A DNA stretch of 64,000 bases. Origin: Leptospira wolffii serovar Khorat str. Khorat-H2 (GTDB lineage: Bacteria; Spirochaetota; Leptospiria; Leptospirales; Leptospiraceae). The DNA lies in the NCBI RefSeq assembly GCF_000306115.2, contig NZ_AKWX02000004.1, positions 482,501 to 546,500 on the forward strand, given 5' to 3'. Positions 45,576-55,200 of the stretch are shown here, one piece after another; position 1 is the stretch's first letter; every line of letters starts with the position of its first letter. The position numbers were made by a program, and so were the translations under genes. The notes beneath the pieces are model-generated. The model did not search any database. It was given only the letters and a program-made list of their open reading frames with translations, and was not told where the DNA came from.

Positions 45576-46613
45576 TTATACGAATACAACCGACTCATTT
45601 TTTCGCTCAGTCACTACGCCGATTTTGCGTACCACTTCGCCTTTTTGTTCCAGAATCCGGATCGCATCGGCCTCGGATTCCTTCGAGACGATCGCGATAT
45701 AACCCACGCCCATATTAAAGGTAGAATAGAGTTCCTTCTCGGAAAGATTCGGAAAGTCCTTTTTTAATCTTTCGAAGAACGGATTATTGGGAAGATTCTC
45801 CCGATTGAGTTCCACGGCGACGGAATCGGGAAGGACCCTAGGAATATTCTCGTAGAAACCCCCGCCGGTGATATGAACCATCCCTTTGACTTCCACTTTC
45901 TTGACGAGATCTAGAATGCTTTGTACATAAATACGAGTGGGACGAAGACCGAATTCCTTTAGAAAAGAAACGACGTTCGCGTCCTCGGGAAGTTTTCTTC
46001 CCTCTTTCAGATACAGTTTACGAATCAGAGAAAAGCCGTTACTATGCGGTCCGGAAGAATCCAAACCTAGGACGATATCTCCGGGACGAATCGTAGATCC
46101 GTCTATCATATCCTCTTTTTCCACGGCTCCGACCACGAATCCGGCCAAATCGTATTCGTCCTCTTTCATGGTTCCGGGGTGTTCCGCGGTTTCCCCTCCG
46201 AGTAAAGCTGCTCCGGAAAGCCTGCAACCTTTTACGATCCCGGCTACGATACTTTCCATTCTGGCAGGCTTCAATTTACCGCAGGCGATATAATCCAAGA
46301 AGAATAGAGGCTCTCCGCCTGAGACAAGGATATCGTTTGCGCACATCGCAACCAAATCGATTCCGATGGTGCTATGATCGTCGAATAGACGAGCGAGTTC
46401 GATCTTAGTTCCTACACCGTCCGTTCCGGTGAGTAGTACCGGATTTTTATAATTCTTGAGAAAGGAAACGTCGAAAGCTCCGGAGAATCCCCCGAGTCCA
46501 CCCAGGACCCTGGCTCCGTGCGTGGATTCTACGTTTTGTTTGATTCTTTTTACGAATTCTTGGCCGGCCTCGGTATCTACGCCGGCGGATTTATAGCTGA
46601 TATTCTCTTCCAT
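45576..46613 (-). CDS. purM: Phosphoribosylformylglycinamidine cyclo-ligase
   Basis: A 345-residue AIR synthetase, fifth step of purine synthesis. Start MEENISYKSAGVDTEAG at 46613 gives the canonical N-terminus; a longer frame to 46658 adds 15 unrelated residues. Signatures include LLTGTDGVGTKIELA, DLVAMCANDILVSGGEPLFF, LGGETAEHPG and VHITGGGFYENIPRVL. All belong to the PurM ATP- and substrate-binding core. It sits between a FecR lipoprotein gene and a ClC gene, so the cluster is not metabolic. Confidence 0.96.
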   Translation of the reverse strand: MEENISYKSAGVDTEAGQEFVKRIKQNVESTHGARVLGGLGGFSGAFDVSFLKNYKNPVLLTGTDGVGTKIELARLFDDHSTIGIDLVAMCANDILVSGGEPLFFLDYIACGKLKPARMESIVAGIVKGCRLSGAALLGGETAEHPGTMKEDEYDLAGFVVGAVEKEDMIDGSTIRPGDIVLGLDSSGPHSNGFSLIRKLYLKEGRKLPEDANVVSFLKEFGLRPTRIYVQSILDLVKKVEVKGMVHITGGGFYENIPRVLPDSVAVELNRENLPNNPFFERLKKDFPNLSEKELYSTFNMGVGYIAIVSKESEADAIRILEQKGEVVRKIGVVTERKNESVVFV

Positions 46614-46670
46614 CGGACCCGCTAAGAACAGAATTCTCGGCTCGGGTCTAATGGACACAAAAAAACGCGA

Positions 46671-47282
46671 CTATTTCATTTGGTCGATCTGTTCCATGGC
46701 AGCCAATTCGCCGGGAGCCGCGGACCTGGTTTTCAAGGTCTTGGCATCGGGAGAAAGATCCACCGCCTCTCCCGCTTTGATTAGAACACGAGCCTCGTCC
46801 ACTTTGCGGGTGATGAGAACGCTTCCCTCTCTGACTGCAAAGGTTCCGGTCTCATCCGCACGATTCACTCTACCCCAGAACTGCGTGCCTCTAACTGCCG
46901 CAACTACGGTCGGAGTGTCGATGGAGATGGATTCGTTCTTATTCAACTTTACGACTTTGACTAAGATATTGCCTTCGTTTACCTTTATGTAATTCTGATC
47001 CGCTCTTAGGGCGGCGACGGACGCCTCCGTTCCCCCCAAAAGTCGGATAGTTCCCAATGTAGTGGTCAGGTCCAAAACCGCGTCCTTTTCGGTGACCACA
47101 GTCTCGGACTCCGGAACCCGATCGGTGGGCTTTAAAACGGATCCGGATTTTTCGGTCGTAGCGGTTCCCTTAATAAAGGTCACCACCGCGTCCGTGGTCT
47201 CGTCTACTTTCGGCTTACATGCGGCCGTTAGAGAAAAAATAAGACAGGCCAAAATGGGTAGGGAAAGGGATTTAAAATTCAT
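46671..47282 (-). CDS. FecR domain lipoprotein
   Basis: A 203-residue lipoprotein. Start MNFKSLSLPILACLIFSLTAAC at 47282 has the lipobox TAAC; a longer frame to 47333 adds 17 residues. The mature part is a FecR domain: VVTFIKGTATTEKSG, VLDLTTTLGTIRLLGGTEASV, and DTPTVVAAVRGTQFW. In classic systems FecR senses periplasmic signals for an ECF sigma factor, but lipoprotein FecR domains in Leptospira stand alone and may bind peptidoglycan or ligands. It is flanked by murI and purM genes on the same strand. Confidence 0.9.
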   Translation of the reverse strand: MNFKSLSLPILACLIFSLTAACKPKVDETTDAVVTFIKGTATTEKSGSVLKPTDRVPESETVVTEKDAVLDLTTTLGTIRLLGGTEASVAALRADQNYIKVNEGNILVKVVKLNKNESISIDTPTVVAAVRGTQFWGRVNRADETGTFAVREGSVLITRKVDEARVLIKAGEAVDLSPDAKTLKTRSAAPGELAAMEQIDQMK

Positions 47283-47351
47283 ACGGATGCCTAATGGTAA
47301 GGGGAACCGCTTCGATCGGGAACAAAAAAACAAAGGCTTGGAAAAAAATTC

Positions 47352-48140
47352 TTACCTGTTTTCCGGGGAGGAAGGCAGGCCTAGCTCCAGAAGTTTTGTC
47401 CCTAAAGCCAGTGCCCTCTCCTTCTTCTCGTTTCCCGAAAAGAATAGACTATGACTCGGAACGCCGGGATTTTCGTCGAGCCCCAAGGATTTGACCAAGT
47501 GCCGAACCGTCCCTCCGTTCCCGTCGTAAAGGATCGCCTCCGGATACAGGCTCATTATTTCATGTTTTAGAAAAATATAATGCGTACAACCCAAAACGAG
47601 GCCTCGAATCCCAGATTCCATCGGAATTCTAAGGATTCTTTCCAGAATTTTTCTGGCAGCGTCCAAGTCTCCTCGGTCTACGGAAGAGGCAAGCCCGTCG
47701 CAATTCAAATGAAGTATGCGATCCTCCGCTCCCAAATCCGCCTTGAGACCTTGCAATTTTTCCTCTCTATGGGTAACGGAAGTGGCGAGTAACGCTATCT
47801 TCTCTCCGGGACGATCCGAAAGTGCGGGTTTGATTGCAGGCTCCATACCGAAGACAGGAACTTCCAACTCGTTTCTCAAAGTCCTGGCCGCCGCCGAGGT
47901 AGCGGTATTGCATGCGAGAAGAATGGCGTCCACATTCCGCGAGAGAAAGAATCGACAGACGTTTCGGGTCAGTTCCAAAACGTCGGAGCTGGATCTTTCT
48001 CCGTAAGGAGCATTCTCCAAATCTCCGTAATAAAAAAACTCCGCCCTATAAGGGAGGGCGAGCAGTTCTTTTAAGACGGAAAGACCGCCCATTCCCGAGT
48101 CCATGACTCCGATTTTCGGAACCTTCTCTCCTGAATGCAT
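47352..48140 (-). CDS. murI: Glutamate racemase
   Basis: A 262-residue enzyme producing D-glutamate for peptidoglycan. Both catalytic cysteines are in standard context: LLACNTATSAAART (near residue 80) and RGLVLGCTHYIFLK (near 190). The N-terminal IGVMDSGMGGLSVLKEL and YYGDLENAPYG are family hallmarks. The gene starts four bases after the aminotransferase stop. Confidence 0.95.
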   Translation of the reverse strand: MHSGEKVPKIGVMDSGMGGLSVLKELLALPYRAEFFYYGDLENAPYGERSSSDVLELTRNVCRFFLSRNVDAILLACNTATSAAARTLRNELEVPVFGMEPAIKPALSDRPGEKIALLATSVTHREEKLQGLKADLGAEDRILHLNCDGLASSVDRGDLDAARKILERILRIPMESGIRGLVLGCTHYIFLKHEIMSLYPEAILYDGNGGTVRHLVKSLGLDENPGVPSHSLFFSGNEKKERALALGTKLLELGLPSSPENR

Positions 48141-48144
48141 ACGA

Positions 48145-49449
48145 TTAGGCGGAGCGGATATAGTCCTCTATGCTTTTTCTGAGAGTCGAATAGATCCAAC
48201 GGAATTTGTCCTCGTCCTCTTCCAACAGTGTGACTCTAAATCCGTCTCGATCCGTGCAGAACGAAGTCAAAGGAACCGTGCAAATTCCCGCAGACGCCAA
48301 AAGATAATATACGAATCTTCTGTCGGCGGCCGAATCCTGCAATAGAGGTTTAATGAATTCCTCCGCCTTCGCGTTGGAAATCGGCAGAGTCATTTTGTCG
48401 TTGAGTATCCCTCGATCGAACGCCACGGTTAAGTAGAACGCTCCCTTAGGTTCCACTACGGTGACTCCTTTTAATCCAGCGAAATATTCCGTGGCTATCT
48501 TAGCTCTTCGTTTGAATTTCTCGTTCCTGGATTTGAGATGAGGAATGAATTCGGGATGCGAATACACTTCCGGAATGGACATCTGAGGAAGAGTAGTGGA
48601 GCATACCTCCAGCATCTTAGCGTCCAATAGGGATTTCACATATCTTGCAAAAATCGGATCCTTGTCCTTATTGAATATCTCCAACCAGCCGCATCTTCCT
48701 CCCGGCCAAGGAAATTCCTTGGATATGGAACGAAGCGCCATACCTGGGACCTTATCTCCGATCACTTCGGAAAGATGAATGGTCCCTGTCTCGGAATAAT
48801 TTACGTGAGCGTAGGTTTCATCGCAGATCACCATAACGTCGTATTTTTCGGCGATAGCGATGATCTTACTCATTACATTCTTATCATATACTGCGCCTGT
48901 CGGATTGTCCGGGTTGATGAGAAGAATCCCCGCGATCGAATCGTTATAGCGGACCTTATTTTCTATGTCTTCCAGGTCCGGCATCCAACCGTGCTCCGGT
49001 AGCAGATTGTAAGTCATGTGCTCGTATCCGGAGTGAGCCGCCTCTGCGGAAGAGAGAGTGGAATATGCAGGACTAGGGCCTAAGACCCTAGCTTCTCTTC
49101 TTAGGAATCCGAAAATCTTAGCTACTGCGTCTCCTAAACCGTTGAAGAATAATATATCCTCGGAGGTGATCTGGGCACCTCCTCTTTCGTTCACCTTCTC
49201 CGCGAGAAACTTACGGGTCTTCTCGAATCCTTGGGTGGCGGTGTACGCCCATGAGCGATCTTCCAGAATCAAATCCGAAACGATCTTCTTCATCCAGGGG
49301 GCGACTTTTTCTCCCTTTTGGATGGGGTCCCCGATATTCTCGTAAGTGATGGCCACGCCCAAACCTTCCAGTTTCTTGGCGACCGCGACGATTTGGCGGA
49401 TCTCGTAAATGAGAGCATCCGCACCGCTATGAACGATATTTCTTCTCAT
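48145..49449 (-). CDS. PLP-dependent aminotransferase, class I/II
   Basis: A 434-residue fold-type I aminotransferase. Features include ITYENIGDPIQKGEKV near the N-terminus, LLINPDNPTGAVYD, MVICDETYAHV, and the Schiff-base lysine in LRSISKEFPWPGGRCGW. The C-terminal lid (AGICTVPLTSFCTDRDGFRV) is typical. It resembles alanine or aspartate-type enzymes; the amino acid is not decidable. Its place directly before murI could link it to glutamate or D-amino acid supply. Translation starts 22 bases after the HtrA stop. Confidence 0.9.
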   Translation of the reverse strand: MRRNIVHSGADALIYEIRQIVAVAKKLEGLGVAITYENIGDPIQKGEKVAPWMKKIVSDLILEDRSWAYTATQGFEKTRKFLAEKVNERGGAQITSEDILFFNGLGDAVAKIFGFLRREARVLGPSPAYSTLSSAEAAHSGYEHMTYNLLPEHGWMPDLEDIENKVRYNDSIAGILLINPDNPTGAVYDKNVMSKIIAIAEKYDVMVICDETYAHVNYSETGTIHLSEVIGDKVPGMALRSISKEFPWPGGRCGWLEIFNKDKDPIFARYVKSLLDAKMLEVCSTTLPQMSIPEVYSHPEFIPHLKSRNEKFKRRAKIATEYFAGLKGVTVVEPKGAFYLTVAFDRGILNDKMTLPISNAKAEEFIKPLLQDSAADRRFVYYLLASAGICTVPLTSFCTDRDGFRVTLLEEDEDKFRWIYSTLRKSIEDYIRSA

Positions 49450-49471
49450 ATCCAGCCTATGTCCGAAGCTT

Positions 49472-50572
49472 TTATTTTTGTACGAGTCGGACGGTGAGGT
49501 CTTGCAGACTTCTTTCTCTGAAAATCCGGAGTTTGAGCCTGCCGCCTAGTCCCACTATTCCGACCTGCTCCCTTAGATCATTAATATTTTTGACTTTGAC
49601 TCCGTTCGCTTCCATAATGAAATCGTATCTCTTCAATCCGGAGCTTTCCGCCGAGGAACCCGGATCCATATCGTAGACAAGGACCCCGGTCCAATCGTTC
49701 GCGATCCCCAATGCCTTTCGGTGGTCCGGTAAAGGGACGGTCGCCATGACTCCGAGAGTGGCGGGACGGATGATTCTGCCCTTGTTCTCCTGGATGAGTT
49801 GGATGATCTTCTTACCGAAGTTCATAGGAATCGCGAAGCCTATCCCTGTGTTTCTGCCGGTATCGCTTCGAATCAGTCTATTGATGCCGATCACCTCTCC
49901 GTAAATATTCAGAAGAGGCCCTCCACTAGAACCGGGGTTGATCATGCTGTCCGTCTGGATATGGGTTTGGCCTGTCTCGTCCAGATCCTCCCTGTATTTT
50001 GCGGAAACGACTCCTACGGAGAAGGATCTCTCTAGTCCGAAGGGAGAACCGATCGCTATGGCCCAGTCTCCCACTTCTATCTTGTCCGAGTCCCCGAAAG
50101 AGACCGGCTTTAGTCCGCTACCCTCTTTGATTTTAAGAAGGGCGATATCGGCTCTCTCGTGACTTCCTACGAATTTAGCGGGATATACGCTCCCGTCCGA
50201 GGCGATCACCTCTATGCTTTCCGCGTCCTGGATCACGTGAAAATTCGTGACGATATAACCTTTTTCGTGGATGAGAAAACCGCTGCCGAAGGAGGACAAT
50301 TTTTCCGTGCGATAATCGAAATACTGGTAGGGACTCGTGATCGCTTCCGTCTTTTTGGTACGGATGGACACTACGGAGTCTTTTACGGAATTATAAACGT
50401 TTCGAAACGCATTTTGCAGTTCTATCCCGGCTTTTTGGTCCGAATAGCTTAGGGGTTTGCTCCCTCGGAAAAAGGAGGACAATCCTCCCTCCCCCGGAAG
50501 AATCAGGACAAGCAGTAATAAAAGTAAAAGTCCTGCGTTAACTAGGACGATCGGAGGGACCTTGAATCTCAT
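49472..50572 (-). CDS. HtrA/DegS-type periplasmic serine protease
   Basis: A 366-residue S1C protease. An N-terminal membrane anchor (VLVNAGLLLLLLLVLIL) leads to a trypsin-like domain with His in VTNFHVIQD, Asp in ERADIALLKI and Ser in MINPGSSGGPLLN. One PDZ domain ends the protein (SAESSGLKRYDFIMEANGVKV). One PDZ and an anchor match DegS/HhoB rather than DegP. It may process an anti-sigma factor, and the window encodes one at 12362, but they are far apart. Its start codon overlaps that of the divergent PF10023 gene (50570-50573). Confidence 0.94.
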   Translation of the reverse strand: MRFKVPPIVLVNAGLLLLLLLVLILPGEGGLSSFFRGSKPLSYSDQKAGIELQNAFRNVYNSVKDSVVSIRTKKTEAITSPYQYFDYRTEKLSSFGSGFLIHEKGYIVTNFHVIQDAESIEVIASDGSVYPAKFVGSHERADIALLKIKEGSGLKPVSFGDSDKIEVGDWAIAIGSPFGLERSFSVGVVSAKYREDLDETGQTHIQTDSMINPGSSGGPLLNIYGEVIGINRLIRSDTGRNTGIGFAIPMNFGKKIIQLIQENKGRIIRPATLGVMATVPLPDHRKALGIANDWTGVLVYDMDPGSSAESSGLKRYDFIMEANGVKVKNINDLREQVGIVGLGGRLKLRIFRERSLQDLTVRLVQK

Positions 50573-51668
50573 GCGAACGAACTCTACCCATCCTCTCCCG
50601 ATTCGGGGGAATCGTCGACTCCGATTCTATTCTCCCCTTTTGCATTTCCCGATTTTCCTATTTTTCCTATTCGGAACCGAAGGTTGTCTCCCGTATCTAT
50701 TCCATTTAGGAAAGGAGCAGACCAAAATCCTCCTACAAAGAAGACCGATAGAGGAAGTCCTCTCCGATGAAACGGTTTCCGAATCGGTGAAAAATAAATT
50801 GAAGGAAGTGGAAAGAATCCGGGAATTCGGAATAGATACTTTGGCCCTTTCTCCCAAAGGGGGGTTCAAAAGTTTCGTACAATTGGATCGGGAGGCGATA
50901 GGCTGGCATGTCACCGCCTGTCATCCCCTACGTTTCGAATCTTATACATGGTGGTTTCCGATCGCCGGAACCGTGCCTTACAAGGGCTTCTTTTCCTTAG
51001 AGAAAGCGAAGGAAGAAGAGGCTTATTTGAAAAAAGAAGGATGGGACACGAGGGTGAGAATCACCGCGGGATATTCCACCTTAGGATGGTTCGAGGATCC
51101 TCTTTTTTCCTCCCAATTGTACGAGGATCCGGGCGATCTATCTTCCATCGTTATCCATGAAATGGCCCATGCCACCGTATATTTTCCGGGAGACAGCCAA
51201 TTCAACGAGAGCTATGCGAGCTTCGTTGAGGACGAGGGTTCTGATTTGTACGTTCTAAAGGAGAAGGGACCGAAATTTCTGGAAGAAAGGAAAAAATCAG
51301 AAGCGGAACGGGAATTATATAAGAAATCCATCATAGAAACGGCGAATCTTCTAAAAGCGGTCTATTCCAAGGGAGGAACCGAAGAGGAAATTCTAAAACG
51401 CAAGAAGGAAATCCTCTCAGGATTCAAAGAAAGATTACGCAAAGAATCTTGGAGCAAAATCAACGGAAAGAAATTGGCCGAAAGGGATTGGAATAACGAG
51501 GACTTCGTCGGGATGCTTAGATACCATTCCGGAAGCGAATTCTTCCGGAAAAAGTTCGAGGCGGTTGGAAAAGATTTCGGGAAATTCCACGAAGAAATGA
51601 GAAAACTCGTCTCTCTTTCTCCGGAGGAAAGGAAATCCCTATTGGACAATAAGTCGCCAGGATCCTGA
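50571..51668 (+). CDS. Predicted aminopeptidase (PF10023) lipoprotein
   Basis: A 365-residue protein of the putative aminopeptidase family PF10023. Zinc motif HEMAHATVYFPGDSQFNE is present (HExxH plus downstream Glu in FNESYASFVED). WHVTACHPLRFESYTWWFPI and RITAGYSTLGWFEDP are family text. A hydrophobic segment (LLHFPIFLFFLFGTEGC) gives a possible lipobox TEGC. The ATG at 50571 is chosen; GGAGGG lies 13 bases upstream, a long spacing, and TTG 50562 is an alternative. It shares its start codons with the divergent HtrA gene through a CATG, so both are controlled from overlapping leader sequence. Confidence 0.88.
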   Translation: MRTNSTHPLPIRGNRRLRFYSPLLHFPIFLFFLFGTEGCLPYLFHLGKEQTKILLQRRPIEEVLSDETVSESVKNKLKEVERIREFGIDTLALSPKGGFKSFVQLDREAIGWHVTACHPLRFESYTWWFPIAGTVPYKGFFSLEKAKEEEAYLKKEGWDTRVRITAGYSTLGWFEDPLFSSQLYEDPGDLSSIVIHEMAHATVYFPGDSQFNESYASFVEDEGSDLYVLKEKGPKFLEERKKSEAERELYKKSIIETANLLKAVYSKGGTEEEILKRKKEILSGFKERLRKESWSKINGKKLAERDWNNEDFVGMLRYHSGSEFFRKKFEAVGKDFGKFHEEMRKLVSLSPEERKSLLDNKSPGS

Positions 51669-51686
51669 TCCAATATTAAAAAACAC

Positions 51687-52214
51687 TTAACTTGGCTTAG
51701 CCTCTTCCCGGAAAATGGCTTTGTCCGAGACGGCCGTTATAATAAGAAGCAGCGCCACGAATCCCATTCCGGCCAGACTTTGTAGAATGGAGCTTATACC
51801 GGTGATCGAAGGACCGAAAAAACCTACGATCCCTTTAATAAGCGAGAAAAGAATATCAACAGCCGAGGCCAAATAGAAATACCAAACCGCGGTTTGCTTC
51901 AATAGAATCAGCCAAATAGAAGCGAAAATATAAAATAGGGAAATTAAGATACCTATGGTCCCTGCTATATAGCACCATTTTTCGAACCAAGGCTCCATCT
52001 TAGTCATTTCGTCGAATTGATCGACCAGACCGGAAAAATTCTCCTTATCCGACGTAGCGCCGGAAACCGGAGCCATATTCTGGAACATCGCCCTTTGCGT
52101 TTCCGTAGTCTTCGGGAGAAGGAGCAAATATTCGCTACTGCAAGTTCCTATCGTTCCGAGAAGAATTCCCAAAATTCCTATCACTTTCGGCCATTGATTC
52201 GATTTCATTTTCAT
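51687..52214 (-). CDS. Four-helix membrane protein of unknown function
   Basis: A 175-residue protein with four predicted transmembrane helices: VIGILGILLGTIGTCSS, then WCYIAGTIGILISLFYIFASIW, the region YFYLASAVDILFSLIKGIVGFFG and SLAGMGFVALLLIITAVS. The segment between the first two helices (about residues 35-75) is polar and probably extracytoplasmic. No family recognised. It lies between the metallopeptidase and the giant lipoprotein gene. Confidence 0.75.
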   Translation of the reverse strand: MKMKSNQWPKVIGILGILLGTIGTCSSEYLLLLPKTTETQRAMFQNMAPVSGATSDKENFSGLVDQFDEMTKMEPWFEKWCYIAGTIGILISLFYIFASIWLILLKQTAVWYFYLASAVDILFSLIKGIVGFFGPSITGISSILQSLAGMGFVALLLIITAVSDKAIFREEAKPS

Positions 52215-52281
52215 CCTTTATGTTTTGTATCTATCGACTCTATCCGTCACCCCGGGAATTTCGGACAAAAATCGAAAATAT

Positions 52282-55200
52282 TCAGTTCTCCTGGACTTTG
52301 GAGATGAAAGAGGTCGTGAAGAGCCTATATCCGTTCCAGTATTTATCCAACGGATAATATTCCTTCATTGCATCCATGGTTTTCAGAAAGCGGGCACGAA
52401 GGGATTTTTGGGAGCTTTCTTTTCTGGAAACCATTTCCTTTAGGAAGCGCGCATTATGTGTGTCCGCCTGGAATCCAAGATTTACGATCCCCACCCCTTT
52501 CCAATTTTGGAAAAGATAATATAAAGAATCTTTTAAGTTTCCGGAGCCGTTAGCCAATTCCTCCAAAAAGGAAGAAGATAGCATCCAGGTCCCCGAAATC
52601 ATAGGTGGATTCGCATCGGCTATACCGACTCCGCCGAATTTTAAGTTTCGATCCGAATCCGTATAAAGAGGAATTCTGACGATCTGAAAAGGATCCGAAC
52701 CGGTCCGTCCCTTTTCGGATAACTCCATATTCTCTAACTTGATTAGCTGTTTGTACCATTCGGAAACAGCGTTCGTATCCTTTGTAAGAATTCCGAAATC
52801 CTTAGGAAACTCCGAGCTTTCCTTATGTATGGGATTCTTAAGTAAGCTCTCCGGATCCGTCACGTTATATACGTCGTCCTCCGACTTCGGAATCAAAGGG
52901 GAAAGAAAATAATAGGACGATAGATATAGATAGGTGGTTTTATTCTTTGCGATGCGGATATTCTTTCTGATCTCCGTCTCCACCGCTTCTCTTAATAAGA
53001 CCTCCGCTCCTCCCTTATCCGCTTCTTCATTGTATTTTGCGATCAGGTTACGGATTTTTCGATTATCTTTAAAGGCAAGCTCTCCGTTCGATTTTCCTCG
53101 AGTGAATTTGATATAAAACGTGCTTAGGCCCAAGTCCGTCACCGCCAGAAATTCCTGGCCTTCCGGAATCTTCTTCTCTAACTCGTCGGAAATCGGATTG
53201 AATATTGGGATATCGGAATATGTAGGAAGTCTACCCAGAAGAATGCTACGAACGGAGGAAATCCTATCCTTGGCGATGCAAAGATCGAAGAAAGTCTCTG
53301 AGTCATTCTGCTTGAAGGAAAGAAATTGCAGGTAATGGATAAAGTCGTTTAATTCCCTTCTATCTCTCGGCGAAAAGATCCGTCTCTTCCTACTCTTTAC
53401 CCAACGATTCGCCAGATCCAAGAATGTTTTGGATTTGGATCGGAGAGCTTCCGTATAGGCATTCGAATATTCCGCAAATCCTAGATCGGAACCCGTAGAG
53501 AAAGGACGGGAAGACATCGCATCCAATTTCAATTTTACGAATTCGATCTCGGGCGTCCAGGTTCCGGGCCCAAAGGAGGAAGCCTTATCGATCCATTTCC
53601 TGGACTTTTCGAAATCCCCTCTGGAAAAATAAGCCCGGGAGATTTCGATCATCACACGAATCCTTCTGGGAAGATTTCCGTTATCTCCCTCGAATTCCGA
53701 AAAGTCCTCTATAAAATCGGACATTTCATTATTCTCCTCTTCGGACAAAGAATAACGTAGGAGGTCCAACACGTAGGATCTCTTACCCGAATCCAAAGTT
53801 TCCAGAAGTCGATAGGAGGAATTATATAGTTCGGAATACAAACCGAGAGGGGAAATTCTTCCGCCTAGAATCTTTCTTTTTTGTAGAATGTGCAGTCGAG
53901 AGGCGTAACTTCCCTCCGGCTCGGAAGAAGAGTCGAAATCGGAAATCTCCTCCTTCTCCTCCAGAAACGCGACTTGTCTTCTTAAATCTTCGTTCCCCTT
54001 CTTCCATAAATCCGATTCTTCATTAGAAGAAACGAATGTTTTTGCCATTCTCAATTGGTTTTCGGCGATAGAAGGAAGATAAGCCTCTAAAGCCAAACGG
54101 AATAAGCGTATCCTATACAGAAAAGGATCGTAAAAATTCGAATCGTTCTTTTCGCCGAGAACCGATCCCGGATCCTTTCCGGATTTCAGGCTCATAATCG
54201 CTTCGATCGATTTAGAATGGGAAGGAGCCAGAGAAATCCCTTTGCAATCCTTCTCCTTTGTGTCCAAAAGAAGGGAAAGGCATAGGGAAAATACCAACTC
54301 TGAATATTTTTCGGGAGTCCTATTTTCGTATCGAAGAGAGAGTGTGCGATCCATATCCAAGTCCGCATGAATTCGCGGGTAGATTCTCAAAAGATTGGCT
54401 TCTATTTTGAACGCGGAATCCGATCCGGAAACGGCCAAGGAACGAGCGGAATGCAAATCGGCAAACGCCTCCTTGTATTCTCCTCTTCTCTCTTTTTCCC
54501 TGGACTCGTAGAATAATTTCTCTGCCTTAGCATTCTGATTCCCCCCGCGAACAGGGAGGGTTCCGAATCGAATCGCGGAGACGGATTCCTTTCCGCCTCG
54601 GATCTCTTCCAAAATCTCCTTTTCACAGAGACCGGAATTCGAACATAGAAATACGGTACTCGCTCCGGAGCCCAGGATCGCCTGCACACCTTTTTGGATT
54701 TTTCCCCAACTCGGGAGGGATTCGTAAGTAAGGATGACCACGCGAGCACGATGTTTTTTGTTGAATAATTCGCTAAGATCCAGATGGCCCGATTTTTTCT
54801 CTCCGAAATAGGAATCCCCTTTTATTTCGGGAAAAGGAGAAATTATAATATCAGAATCTTCTAAATTACTGCCCATATAGAAACCGTAAATTTTCCTAAT
54901 ACCCGGCTCCTGGGCGATTTTTCCGAAGCTTGCTACCGTTTTAGGCAAAAATGCTTCCGCGGAATTTTCCGGAGATACGGAAAAACGAAATACGGTTTTA
55001 GGAAAACGTTCCGCAATAACGGGACCTAAGCTCGTATTTCCGGGATCGACTAGGTTTTTAGAGGAAGATTTCCATTCCGTCAGGTTTTGAATCTCCTCCA
55101 ATGCCTTGGACTCGCCGGAAAACGTAAGGAATTTGGATCCGTTTCTACTTCGAATTCTTAGGAGTATTTTTCCTCTTATTTCCAAAAGACGGAATTCGGA

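Noticed and set aside
46042..46227. Arg/Gly-rich minus-strand frame
   Set aside because: It is an out-of-phase shadow of purM.
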